Shown: positions 53,078-63,784 of the stretch, in pieces | How positions within the stretch are numbered: position 1 is the first letter of the stretch | Layout of the letters: each line of letters begins with the position of its first letter | Assembly (NCBI RefSeq): GCF_048544455.1 | Contig: NC_133528.1 | Coordinates: forward strand, 51,326,293 to 51,390,292 | Source of the DNA: Silene latifolia | Lineage: Eukaryota > Streptophyta > Magnoliopsida > Caryophyllales > Caryophyllaceae | Reading direction: 5' to 3' | Length of the DNA: 64,000 nucleotides | The notes under the pieces: generated by a model | Databases searched by the model: none | Seen by the model: only the letters and a program-made list of their open reading frames with translations | What the model was told of the DNA's origin: nothing | Made by a program: the position numbers and the translations under genes

Positions 53078-54497
53078 AAAGATTAAAGCACTCCGTTCAG
53101 ATCGGGGTGGCGAATATCTTTCAAATGAGTTTGATCAACACCTTAAAGACTGTGGAATCGTTCTACAGTTAACTCCACCTGGAACACCTCAATTAAATGG
53201 TGTGTCCGATCGGAGAAATCGAACCTTACTTGATATGGTTCGATCCATGATGAGTCACACGGTAGTGCCTGATTCATTATGGGGTTTTGCTCTTTTGTCA
53301 GCTGCTCTTATACTTAACCGAAGTCCGTCTAAAGCTGTCGACAAGACTCCATATGAAATGTGGAAGGGAACGGTACCTAACTTGTCCTTTATTCGGGTTT
53401 GGGGCTGCGAAGCTTATGTCAAGTGGAGACACGAGGATACGCTCGGCCCGCGATCGGTCAAGACATACTTTATAGGTTATCCAAAAGGAAGATTTGGTCA
53501 TTACTTCTATTCGCCTACCGAACATCGAGTTTTTGCTGCGGCTATTGCAACGTTCTTAGAGAAAGAATTTCTCGAGAACAAGACGAGTAATAGAACCTTC
53601 GAGCTTTCGGAGATTCCAGAACCAACAACCGAGGAACAGATGGAGGAAGTTGTTCCTCCAACTGATGATACGGTTAATATTCCTGAGGAACCTAGGAGGT
53701 CGGGTAGAGTCTCTCATCCTCCGGACAGATACATTGGTATGGTCGAGGAGAATGACGTTTTACTCCTAGAGAGTAAGGAACCCGTTACCTATAAAGGTGC
53801 TATGACCTGTTCCGACTCAAAGCTATGGCTCGAAGCCATGCAATCCGAGATGGACTCCATGTATGAGAATGACGTATGGGATCTAGTTGATTTACCTAAT
53901 AAGGTAAAACCTCTACAGTGCAAATGGCTTAACAAAATAAAGCGTTCTGTAGACGCGCAACCAGATACCTATATGGCACGACTTGTGGCAAAAGGTTTCA
54001 CTCAAGTGCACGGATTGCATTATGATGAGATTTTTGCACCTGTAGTCATGCTACGTTCCATTCGGATAATCTTAGCGATAGCCGCATTTCATGATTATGA
54101 AATTTGGCAAATGGATGTGAAAATCGCCTTCTTAAACGGTTATTTGGAGGAAGAGTTGTACATGGTGCAACCCAAAGGTTTCATAGATCCTGAACATCCT
54201 AAGAAAGTATGCAAGCTTAAGCGTTCCATTTATGGACTTAAACAAGCTTCTCGGAGTTGGAATCATCGTTTCGACCAGGTGATAAAAGAGTATGGTTTCA
54301 CTCGATCGGTCGAGGAACCATGCTTATATATCAAGTCAAGTGGGAGCAAGATTGTATTCTTGATATTGTATGTCGATGACATACTCTTGATTGGGAATGA
54401 CATTCCTCTCCTATCTTCGGTTAAAGAATGGTTGAAGAACCACTTCCAGATGAAAGATCTGGGTGAGGCACAGCGCATTTTGGGAATCCGTATCTAG
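53060..54497 (+). pseudogene. integrase C-terminal half and reverse transcriptase of copia-2
   Basis: Continues as ALRSDRGGEYLSNEFDQHL (second Asp) and TPQLNGVSDRRNRTLLDMV. The third catalytic residue, normally Glu, is Asp (GAT at 53208-53210), at the usual 35-residue spacing. RT follows: WLNKIKRSVDA, RLVAKGFTQVHGLHYDEIFA, WQMDVKIAFLNGYLEEELYM, LKRSIYGLKQASRSWN and ILYVDDILLIGND (YVDD at 54369-54380). A TAG at 54495-54497 stops the frame after LGIRI; RNase H carries on in the same order downstream. The open frame itself is traceable from 53019. Confidence 0.92.
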
Positions 54498-55081
54498 CGA
54501 GATAGATCACGACTGACGTTATCACTTAGTCAGGAGTCTTATTTGGATAAGATTCTTGAGAGGTTCAGCATGACCAACTCCAAGAAGGAGAACCTTTCAA
54601 TGACGTCTGGGATGCAGTTGAGCAAGTCTCAGTCACCCACGACGCCTGAAGGGATTGAGCGCATGAGTCGTGTTCCTTATGCATCTGCAATAGGATCGAT
54701 CATGTATGCCATGATATGCACACGTCCAGACGTGGCATATGCATTGAGTATGACAAATCGATACCAAAATAATCCAAGTGAAACACATTGGATAGCTGTT
54801 AAAAATATCCTCAAGTACCTACGGAGGACTAAGGATAGGGTATTGACTTATGGAGGAGATACTAAGCTATGCGCAATCGGTTACGCAGATGCTAGCTTCC
54901 AAACGGATCGAGATGATTAGAAATCTCAGTCTAGATTCATTGTTACTCTTAATGGTGCTGCGGTCAGCTGGATTAGTTCCAAACAGGAAGTTGTAGCAGA
55001 TTCTACTACTGAATCGTTGAATTATGATAAGCATGTAGGGCACGTTAATTCCATGAGAATTAAACGTGTTCCTGAGTTGTA
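54498..55081 (+). pseudogene. RNase H region of copia-2
   Basis: SQESYLDKILERFSMTNSKK, then IGSIMYAMICTRPDVAYALS, WIAVKNILKYLRRTKDRVLT and IGYADASFQTDRDD (RNase H Asp). A TAG at 54918-54920 follows, where a Trp or similar residue is usual before KSQS. AAVSWISSKQEVVADSTTES continues to a degraded end near 55080. Stops at 54495 and 54918 make the domain non-functional without readthrough. Confidence 0.85.
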
Positions 55082-55863
55082 GTACTTGATTATGGATTTG
55101 ATACATTATTTTTTTCATATACTATTTATAACTTCATCGTTTTATATATAATATTTTGTTTTTCATGTGGATTGTACTGACAACATTGAACGCCACAAAG
55201 TGAACTGAATTACATTATATTTGTTTTGGTCCGTAATCGCCAATGTGAGCTGATAACTCCGGCTATTATATTGTGCAGTCGATTGATGGTGGGTTCAACG
55301 AGCCATAAGTCAAACGGTTGACTGATCGATCACAGATGCGAGATTATAATGATACCTCGTAGGACAACTTTTTGTGACAACGTAATAGAGTCCTAAATGT
55401 TTACAAACATTCGGTGCCAGGTCGTGGATAGGACATCCATTGTGTTCCTAGAGTCGATTCTTTTGACTATCGACTGTCTCTTGAGATTAAGGCAGTTTTT
55501 GGGTGACTTTGGTTTCTTTCTCACGATGCCGTAATCGGAGGCTAAGTAGATTTTTTCCGGGTCATTTCATACGTGCTTACATCTCAGGATTCTAGTTGAG
55601 GAAAATATCCAACCCTTATCAGGTATAGTTATTTCTCAGGGCCACTCGAGGAGTTGTAACTGAAATGCATGGCCATGCTCGAATGATGATTCGTTTATCA
55701 GTTAAGTTACTCTCTAGTCGGGGAAACCACTCTTGATAATGATCGCTTGTAAAATACGACCTTTGTGAATACGGATTTGCAAATTGTTTTACATTGAGTG
55801 GGAGAAATTTTAGGATATGAGAATCGGTTATCGCACATACACTTGTGAGGACAAGTGGGAGTT
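55082..55863 (+). other. copia-2 3' untranslated region and PPT
   Basis: About 780 bp, no gene. 55440-55863 is homologous to 36750-37172 in copia-1. Ends in GAGGACAAGTGGGAGTTTG at the LTR edge. Confidence 0.8.
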
Positions 55864-56837
55864 TGTTGGAGCTTGTGTCCTCCACAAATTAGTGTGATAA
55901 CATTTGTAAATCTCTTACAGGTTCACAAGGGTATACTTCGTATATTTAATCAGTTGATTAACGTTTACCTAATAACGGTTGGCTTGCTAGAAAGTTTGAC
56001 GTTATTATCATACAGATGGCGGTGATCAACTAGTCCCTAAAGGTCACACCTATAGGATGTGTTTGAGAGATATGGTTATAGAAATATGATCACATTGATG
56101 CCTAATATGACTAAACAGTTAGTCAATGTGTTGATGAGACAATTATTTAATGAAGATTAAATAATATTAGTTGAGACGAATTAACTGTGAATTCGTAAAT
56201 TAAATATATATAATAAGTTATATTTAATTAAATGTATGTAATGTTAGCTTGGACGAATTAATCTGTTAATTCGTAATTAAATGTAATCGGTTATATTTAA
56301 TATCAACAAGTTGAATGTGTCATAGTGGTAATAGTGAGGGTACACAAACCAAGAGGTCATGGGTTCGATCCTCACTAGATGACAATTTAACACATTTTAT
56401 ACATTTTTAGAATAACCAAAATAAGGAAAGAATACTCCTTATTTCGGTTATGGGCCGAGAAAAATAGAAAAGAAAAGCCTACCCTAATTCATTCCTATAC
56501 ACGGTTTATAGGTGAGTGAGGGAGAGGATTTTCTGACCTAATTCATTTTTCATTTTTGCCTCCTCTCTCATCGGAAAAACACAAAGAAAACCTAAAAATT
56601 ATTTTAATTTTTGGATCGATTCTAGCAAAATCAAGGGCATTTCTCGGAGCATCTTGGGTGCAACTGATAGGAGAATATCTATTTTGATATTGTTCTTAGG
56701 CCGTATTTGCTAGGACCGAAGGTTAATTCTGAATCCTTTACTTTTGTTTATGTATTTTAATTTATGACTAGTGATCGTCATCATTAAATTCGTTATAATC
56801 CTTCTTTTTAAGGGAAGTATACAGATTATTTCCCACA
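55864..56837 (+). repeat. copia-2 3' LTR
   Basis: TGTTGGAGCTTG...TTTCCCACA; differs from the 5' LTR at about nine positions and by an extra TATA at about 56205. Confidence 0.96.
56318..56384 (+). other. tRNA-like segment with intact B box in the copia-2 3' LTR
   Basis: Starts TGTCATAGTGGTAATAG (A-box-like), contains GGGTTCGATCCTC (canonical B box) with a T-arm-like stem, and ends ATGACA, which pairs with the start. At 67 nt it is short for a tRNA and has no clear anticodon arm; more likely a tRNA- or SINE-derived relic. Confidence 0.5.
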
Positions 56838-56842
56838 ATATT
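56838..56842. repeat. target-site duplication ATATT, right copy (copia-2)
   Basis: Matches 48423-48427. Confidence 0.93.
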
Positions 56843-57000
56843 GGCTTGGGCCTTTGATTTCGGCCTTTCGCTTTGACCTTGGGTGAATGGCTATTGGCTT
56901 GGGCCTTTGATTTTCGCCTTTCGCTTTGAGTTTTGTTGAATGGCTATCGGCTTGGGCCTTTGATTTTGGCCTTTCGCTTTGGATTTGCTTTGGATATATT
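56843..57000 (-). repeat. tandem repeat, about 57-bp units
   Basis: Two to three units with GGCTTGGGCCTTTGATTT and GGCCTTTCGCTTTG. Continues the low-complexity region at 48000-48422 across the copia-2 insertion. Confidence 0.8.
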
Positions 57001-57649
57001 GGCTTTTTGTGGGGAATGTACCCGTTGGTGAGAGGTTGATATTTGGTGATGGGATGTTTTTGTGGGGAATGGGCTTGCCTTCCGTCATTGATCATGAACA
57101 AGGAGATGTTCTGGTTTGTTATCTAGGTTCGTCGTAGGATCCCTTTGATTGAGAGCTCGTTCTAGATTGGGTGCTATTGAAAGGTTTCTATTGCTAGATA
57201 TGGAATAGGTAAAGAGAATGGACACGGAGTTTTGAGTCCTCCGCTTACTCGGTACGGAACGTCACTCGAGTGTACTCACATTGAATTGGAACATCAATTC
57301 TCAAATCAATTCTCGTTGTCAATGGGAAATGGTAAAGGGGAGAATATATGATAGTTGAAAATCGTGCTTTTATTTAGATAAATAAGATGTTAGCACAGAC
57401 TCGATGAATACAAGTGACTCATGGGGACAGCCCCCAATTGTCATTTAGGAATAAAAGGACAGACGCTAGGATAGATATGAGAAAGCTTAAGACTCGGACT
57501 CGGACTCAATCGTAGATATGAGAAAGCCTAAGACTCGGACTCGGACTTAAGCGGCTTGAATGTCTGTTTTGAGCATTGACCCACTTGAGCACTTCACTCT
57601 CATTGTTGGGAATGATATGAGGACAACAGTCCATGAGGCTTTCATCTCC
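57001..57649 (-). other. gypsy-3 non-coding region after gag
   Basis: No gene. GAGAAAGC(T/C)TAAGACTCGGACTCGG occurs twice, at about 57480 and 57520. Confidence 0.5.
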
Positions 57650-59357
57650 TTACAGAAAGAGATGTTCATGAGGGTTGTTTCCATCACTTGGTTGGCCTAG
57701 GGATAAAGCTATCAGTTCATGGTTGTCGATCATATTTTGAATAACATGTTTCAGTTTGAAGCATGTTTCAGTGTTATGACCATTTCCTTGATGATATTGG
57801 CAATAGGCACTGTCGTCCCAGAAACGGATTTTCCTGCATTCAGACGGGTCCGGAGTGGGCCTGATTGGTTGTAGCTTCCCTTCAATCATAAGCTTTTGAA
57901 GAGCTGCGGCATAGGCTGTGTTGAGTTTGGTGAATGTCCTTTGAGAACGTTCAACCTTGTTGTTTGGCTCAAGACATTTAGGAGGATTGTCTTGACTGAG
58001 AGGTGCAATTATGATTTTGCCAGCCTCGATCATATCTTGAATGGCATTCTTGAGTTTGAAGCAGGATTCGGTGACATGGCCCTTGCCTTGATGGTATTGG
58101 CAATAGGCATTAGGGTTCCAGAAATGGGATTTCTTAGCTTCAGATGGATCCGGAGTTGGTCCAATCGGTTTCAGTAATCCTTCTGAAGTAAGTATCCCCA
58201 GAGCGGTGCCATATGTTATTCCCAGATCTGTGAATACCCTTTGGTGTTTTCCCATGATTCCCACATTGGTGTTTTTTGGGATGTTTTTGTGAGTTTTGTT
58301 TTTGTTTTTGTCAATCCTGGGCGGAAGCAGGATTGGGTTGTTGTCAATGGGAAGTTTTTGGGATGTTGCATGACATTTTGAAGGGGGTTTTGGTGAGGTG
58401 ATTTCATGTTCTTTGTTGGTGGGTTCATGGATGTGGGTGGTGAATGGAGGGTTGGTTTTCTCCTTGATGGCCAGGTTCATTTTCGGTACTACCAAACCTT
58501 TTCTCCAAATTAGCTACTTGAGTGTTTAAGTCGTCGATAGTAACTTGTAGCTTTGAAAATATGTTGTTGATAGAGACGGAGAGCATCATTATAGCGCTTT
58601 GTATGCCATCTTCGTCAATTGCATGAATTTTCTCATCGTCAGGAGCGATGAGGTGAGAGCAGTCTAGGGAAGATTCCTGACTGTGTCCAATCGGGTTTTC
58701 TGGAGGGCTATTTTTGTTGTTTGCTGAGGGAGGTAATGGTAATTCACCCTTTTCTATCATATCAAGGATGGCGCCTTTAAAGGGGAGACACATCTCAGTG
58801 TCATGTCCGCAACCTTGGTGGTATTGGCAAAAGAAGTTTCCATTTCATCTTCGACCTTGTTTGTTTGGTAGAGGGTCCGGAGTTGGACCAATCGGTTTGA
58901 GCTTTCCTTTGGAGACTAGCCTTTCCAAGGCTGTGGCATAAGGCATACCCAAATCAGGGAAGGACCTATGAGGTCGTCTGGTTTTGGTTGGTGGAGCACC
59001 TAAGGAATTGGCTTCAGTGGTTTTGGTAGCCCTCCAACTAGGGTTGGTTTTGTCGTTGGCAAGTAGCCGGCTTTCAAGGAGCTTAACCTTTTGCTCAATA
59101 TCAGAACAGTTAAAATTCCCGGTTATCATTTTGTCCTCAACTTGGGAGAGACGAGTGCTCAAGTTTTCCACGGTAGCTAGGAGTCGAAGGACCATGTCGT
59201 TGGTTTCAGCAGAAGTCATGGCGGATGAAGGTTGATCAGCTTCTTGAGTTTCTTCTTGACGATCGACGGCACCTAAGGGATTCCTATTTGACATAACGAT
59301 AGGCGTTATAACTTGTCTTGGCAGGGGATTGCACAAACAAAGGTAAGTACGACACAT
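57650..59357 (-). pseudogene. gag-like gene of gypsy-3 with three copies of a zinc-knuckle module
   Basis: Minus strand, read through two frameshifts (near 58850 and 58450). A coiled-coil-like segment comes first (LATVENLSTRLSQVEDKM, KVKLLESRLL). Three copies follow of a module: a helix (GMPYATALERLVSKGKLKPI, GITYGTALGILTSEGLLKPI, NTAYAAALQKLMIEGKLQPI), then GPTPDP, then a Tat/Ogre-type knuckle. The knuckles are CQYHQGCGHDTEMC, CQYHQGKGHVTESC and CQYHQGNGHNTETC, each followed by a helix ending DMI or NMI. One such module is usual in Ogre/Tat Gag. A second coiled coil lies between modules 1 and 2 (LQVTIDDLNTQVANLEKRF). No capsid or pol domains. Confidence 0.8.
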
Positions 59358-60020
59358 ATGTACAAAAGGCAGTTTTGTCGTGAAGACGCGACGGTGTGAC
59401 TATGTTATGAGTTCATTAAAGATCGTGAATGACCTCTTGTGTTTGAACTCTTGGTGCATGACATTGAATTTAGACTCGAGTGTCGACTTTGGCATAGTGA
59501 TGCCTAGACAGACGACTTCTGACTCAGTTTGGATGTGCGTTGATGGCGTGACGCCGTTGGACGAGACATGCACACAAACTTGACCTTTGACCCGTAATGT
59601 AGGGGAAATGCGGGTTTAATACCCGAGAGGTTTTGGCTCTGCTAACGCCATTGGAGATGCCTCGACAATTAGGCGATACGACCTAGACCACAAGGTAGGA
59701 CTAACTTTGGCGGAGACTTGACTTTATCTAGACGACTGGATTTGAAATCGACTGGACTCTAATCGACTCGAGGCTGAATCAGAAAGGTGGACTGAAGTTT
59801 TCGAAAAATAGAAATTTTCAAAATGATTCATTTGTCGTTTTATGGACGGCTTCCGAAGAGTAGGGATCTTTAAAAGGTCGGCCAGTTGAAAGGGTTGTAT
59901 TAGGTTTGTTTTCAAAAGACGGTTTGAGTTGAAATTGCGGCGGCTCTGAAAATAATGTGTTGTTTCCGAAGACGGTTTTTGAAATTCCGAATCACGGGTT
60001 TGAAAATCGAGAATTGAAGA
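59358..60020 (-). other. gypsy-3 leader, unique part
   Basis: No gene recognised. Minus-strand frames are Ser/Phe/Asn-rich by composition only. Confidence 0.5.
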
Positions 60021-60039
60021 ATTTGGAATCGTCATCACA

Positions 60040-60480
60040 ATGGTCCTGAAAATGGTTAAATTTGTTTTCAAAGAATTGATTTTGAATTGAAATTTGAAAA
60101 CGGTTAAATTTGTTTTCAAAGATTGAGTTTTGGTTCGAAAATGAAAATAGTTAAATTTGTTTTCAAAAATTTGGTTTTGAATTGAAATATGAAAACGGTC
60201 AAAATTGTTTTCAAATGATTTGAAATTGGACTTGAAATTTGAAAACGGTTAAATTTATTTTCAAAGATTTGATTTTGAATTGAAATTTGAAAACGGTTAA
60301 ATTAGTTTTCAAATGATTTAAAATTGGATTTCAAATTTGAAAACGGTTAAATTTGTTTTCAAATGAATTGGATTTGAAATTTGAAAACGGTTAAATTTGT
60401 TTTCAAAGATTTGAAGTTGGATTTGAAATTTGAAAACGGTTAGATTTGTTTTCAAAGATTTGAAATTGGAAATTGTGGGG
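60040..60480 (-). repeat. tandem repeat, GAAAACGGTTAAATTTGTTTTCAAA type
   Basis: About nine units of 45-65 bp alternating GAAAACGGTTAAATTTG with TTTTCAAA(G/T)GATTTGA. Short inverted pairs TTTGAAAA and TTTTCAAA recur, so each unit could fold back. Confidence 0.85.
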
Positions 60481-60488
60481 ATTGAATT

Positions 60489-61230
60489 CGTCATTACGAC
60501 GGCATAGAAAACCGTTTTAACCTTTGAAAGACGGTATGTAAATTGAAAAGTGTGAGAATTGAAATCGTTATTACGGCGGCTTAGAAAAGCCAAACTTGAT
60601 TTCGAAAACGAGATTAGAAATTTGGAAAGTTGCACGGGTTGAAATCGTCATTACGACGGTTTAAAAAATGTTTTTATTTGAAAACTGATTTCGAATTTTT
60701 GAAAATTCGAGGGTAGAATTCGTCATTACGACGGCATAAAAGGGCGCTTTGAGAATGCAATGGTCGGCGAGGGACCGAGTTTTGAAACGGCCATTACGAC
60801 GATGTAAAAGGGTATTTTGAAATGGTTCGTGAAAAACCGAGGTTTGAAATTGTCATTACAACGGCATAAAAAGGTGTATTTGAAATGGTTATAAAAACCG
60901 GGTTTTGAAATGGCCATTATAACGGCATAAAAAGGTGTTTTGAAATGGTTGTAAAAAACCGGGTTGAAAATCGTCATTACGACGGTCTAGAAAGGCGTGT
61001 TGAAATGGTTGTAGAAAACCGAGTTTGAAAATCGTCATTACGACGGCATGAAAAGGTTTGCAACGGTCGGCGAAAGACCGTGGTTTGAAACGGCCATTAT
61101 AACGACACGAAATGTGTTTTTGAAACGATTGTAGAAAAAACCGGTTTTGAAAGTCGTCATTTGGACGGCATAAAAAGGGTTTGCAACGGTCGGCGAAAGT
61201 CCGAGGTTTGAAACGGCCATTATAATGGCG
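60489..61230 (-). repeat. tandem repeat, CGTCATTACGACGGC type, about 60-80 bp period
   Basis: Twelve units with the core (C/G)(G/C)(T/C)CATTA(C/T)(G/A)ACGG beginning at about 60489, 60566, 60646, 60721, 60789, 60851, 60912, 60972, 61032, 61091, 61154 and 61214. Spacing falls from about 78 to a steady 60 bp. Lies in the transcribed leader of gypsy-3. Confidence 0.9.
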
Positions 61231-61690
61231 CAAAAAGGTGCTTTGAAAGTTTGAAAATGACACGGAAGGACTTATGATCACATAACACATAAGCACTCAC
61301 AGTTCATTATATTATGCATAATGTTGACATGGGTTTTGGCTTAAAAGGGTGGGTTACACACCAAGCTATCAAACCCCGATTTTCTAGAGGGATACCAATC
61401 CAAACAAAATGTGTAAGGAGGGTGCCCTAGCCTCGTGCTTGAAGGTGATGAAAGCTCTTTGACGAAACAGAAATGTGTAACGTCAACGGTATGCTTGACT
61501 CAATCGGGATTCGAAACGCGGGGATGAGAAAAATCACGCCGACGAGACGAGCCAATTGGTCGAAAAGGGTTAGGTTGTGGGCCCGGACAAGGAACCCGAC
61601 TCATGACCGTAATATCAATTAATGCACTTTAACCACGACCTCGTTCGAGTTTCACCTCTAAGGATCACAAAGACACAAGTGTCCTAGTTT
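61231..61690 (-). other. gypsy-3 leader adjoining the PBS
   Basis: No gene. Unique sequence as far as can be seen. Confidence 0.5.
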
Positions 61691-61708
61691 TCCCCAGCGG
61701 AGTCGCCA
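61691..61708 (-). other. primer-binding site of gypsy-3 (tRNA-Arg type, Ogre-like)
   Basis: The minus strand reads TGGCGACTCCGCTGGGGA, three bases from the LTR edge. Ogre elements are primed by a tRNA-Arg with this sequence (from memory). Confidence 0.85.
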
Positions 61709-62316
61709 AATTGTGGACGTGGGCTACAGGCCGGTCTGTGGATTTGGGCCACCTACCGATCTGCGGTCACGGGCCACCTGCACGCTAAGCCAATATGTGG
61801 ACATGCAGCGGTCTTTTGAAAGCCACGCTCGGCGGCGTAAAAATGCTTTCGATCGGATCGTTTTAGATCGGTCGGTTTCGTCTCGGCAAAGGTCTCGAAA
61901 CAATACATAGATGTTCGAGTCGCCACCAAGCATCTGTGGGATGCCTGGAACCCGTTCGAATCCACTTTATACCTCGGTCAAAAGAAGCACAAAGCACTGT
62001 TTGACATAGGTACTAAAGATAAGGACTCGTCCCCCTTTTAGCATTCTATGCCTAAAACGACTCTCATACGCCCTGGATAAGGCCATCCACTATCCAAAGG
62101 TTTTGAGTAAGGGGTGAGGGTACGAATTAGGAAGCCCTTTAATCGGACACCCAATCCTGCCCGCGTTAGCGGCCTCTACTTATCGATCGTGGTTGTTTAA
62201 GTGCAAAAGTTGATAAAACGGTTTAAATGCATGAATGCGCATCCAAAAGCTTAACCTAACATGTGATAATTTCCTAAGTCGGTTGTTTATGCATGTACCA
62301 AGAAATTGGTGTCAAA

Positions 62317-62321
62317 GTTGG
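62317..62321. repeat. target-site duplication GTTGG, left copy (solo LTR)
   Basis: Repeated at 63780-63784; the uninterrupted site is seen at about 42588-42592. Confidence 0.93.
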
Positions 62322-63779
62322 TGTTGGGTTCTCTTAATTGATGATGACATACCCATTTAACTTGTGTTTTCTTAGTTTATTATTTCAGGCTTAATCGATC
62401 AATTTGCTAGTCTTAATCACTCAAGGATCGTCAAGTGTTTGCTACCCAAGACATAGAGTCATTTGGTCATGTTATGTAAAAGTTGGAAGAGTAGAATACT
62501 TGTAACAGTGACAGTCTGACATACCGTTACCTGTAACGGGTAATAGTAGTCTTGACTATCTAGTTTGACCCGTCACACTTGAAGCAAATCTTTCATTTCA
62601 AATATTTTACAAATGAGCTCTCCCAAATCAGTTTAAACATCTTAAAATATTTGAAAGGATGGTGTTTTAAAAAGAGTTTGTAAAGAGTAGTTCAAAAGAT
62701 TTCCCTTTTCATGAAACAACTTTTTCTTGTCCTTCCATGAACCTTGTTTGGCTCTTTCCTTGTTTATCAAAGGATTGTCCTCTTGCTAATTGCATCTCTT
62801 CCTTGTTTCTGAAAACACATGGATCTTTTAAGGCTAAATACAAACTCTCTTTTCTTCCTTTTGCTTCTTAGAAGTAAGCCCTTTTAGTGCTAGTTTGGGA
62901 AGGTCAACCTTTTTGTCTCATAACCAAAAGACTTGACCACAAACCCTAGCTTACATCTATCGTTCTCCCTCTATAAAAAGAGCACCACTCCTCACTTTGA
63001 AAGCAAGACTTTTCCTGAGAATTTATTTGAGTTTGCAAAAATTGGTTTTAAATTTAAAATCGTTTTAACATTTTGCAAAAGCTTTCAAAGTCTTCAAGTG
63101 TTACAGTCACAACATTACTTTAAGTATTAAACTCTTTCACTTATGAACCGTTTGATCTTGTAAGTTGTCCATATCAATTCTTGTTAAGAATCAATCCGTG
63201 GAAACTTGATCTTTGTATACGTTCTAAGTAAGAGTGTAAAGTTCTAGGACGGAGTAGTCCTTGAACTTATGTCTCAACCGGAGTAGGTTGTTGGTGTCGC
63301 ATCCGGAGTAGGTTGTTGGTCATTTTATTGTACGGGTTTTTAGTAGTCGGAGTAGATCACTAAAATATTCAATAAAAAGTAGATTGGACGTAGGCTTTTG
63401 AGTATTAGCCAAACCAATTCAAAAATCTTGTGTTCTATCTTCGTTTACTTTTATTTCGCTGCATTTGTTCTTATTAAGTTTCTTTGTTTGCTTTACTCTG
63501 AAGTAACAGTTCTATATACTGTCACATTCATTCTGTAGCTTGTACTTCATATGCTAAGAGACGAATAGCAACAGTAAGAACCATTGTTACCTTCAGTCTT
63601 TAGCAAGTACTTACATTTCAATACTCGTTTAATTCTTCAATATTAGACGATGTATTCACAACTCTTCTACATTATCAAACAACTTACTTTAATTCAATAA
63701 AGCTTAAGTTGAAATTTTTAAAAATAGTACCTAATTCACCCCCTCCCTCTCTTAGGTACTCGAATCCATAAACTCTTCA
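62322..63779 (+). mobile_element. solo LTR of a Ty1/copia-type element (1458 bp)
   Basis: Begins TGTTGGGTTCTC, ends ACTCTTCA, with 5-bp TSD GTTGG. The empty site is preserved in the other gypsy-3 LTR, so the borders are certain. The CTAATTCACCCCCTCCCTCT segment near the end is common in copia LTRs (R/U5). No PBS, PPT or coding sequence: formed by LTR-LTR recombination. Not related to the copia-1 or copia-2 LTRs except for the TGTTGG start. Family assignment is tentative; strand from the TATA box. Confidence 0.88.
62971..62978 (+). promoter_or_regulatory. putative TATA box of the solo LTR
   Basis: CTATAAAA within CCCTCTATAAAAAGAGC, mid-LTR, as expected at the end of U3. Confidence 0.55.
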
Positions 63780-63784
63780 GTTGG
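63780..63784. repeat. target-site duplication GTTGG, right copy (solo LTR)
   Basis: Matches 62317-62321. Confidence 0.93.

Larger units (their letters stand above)
48428..56837 (+). mobile_element. copia-2: full-length Ty1/copia element nested in gypsy-3
   Basis: 8410 bp: LTRs of 970 and 974 bp, TSD ATATT, initiator-Met PBS, 1.9-kb leader, gag, and pol in copia order PR-INT-RT-RH. By eye the LTRs differ at about 1% (nine substitutions and one 4-bp indel), so the insertion is recent. Gag is intact; pol carries frameshifts, stops and an integrase active-site change. RT text (GYLEEELYMVQPKGF, IYGLKQASRSWN) resembles the Tork/Angela group. The leader and 3' region are shared with copia-1. Confidence 0.96.
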
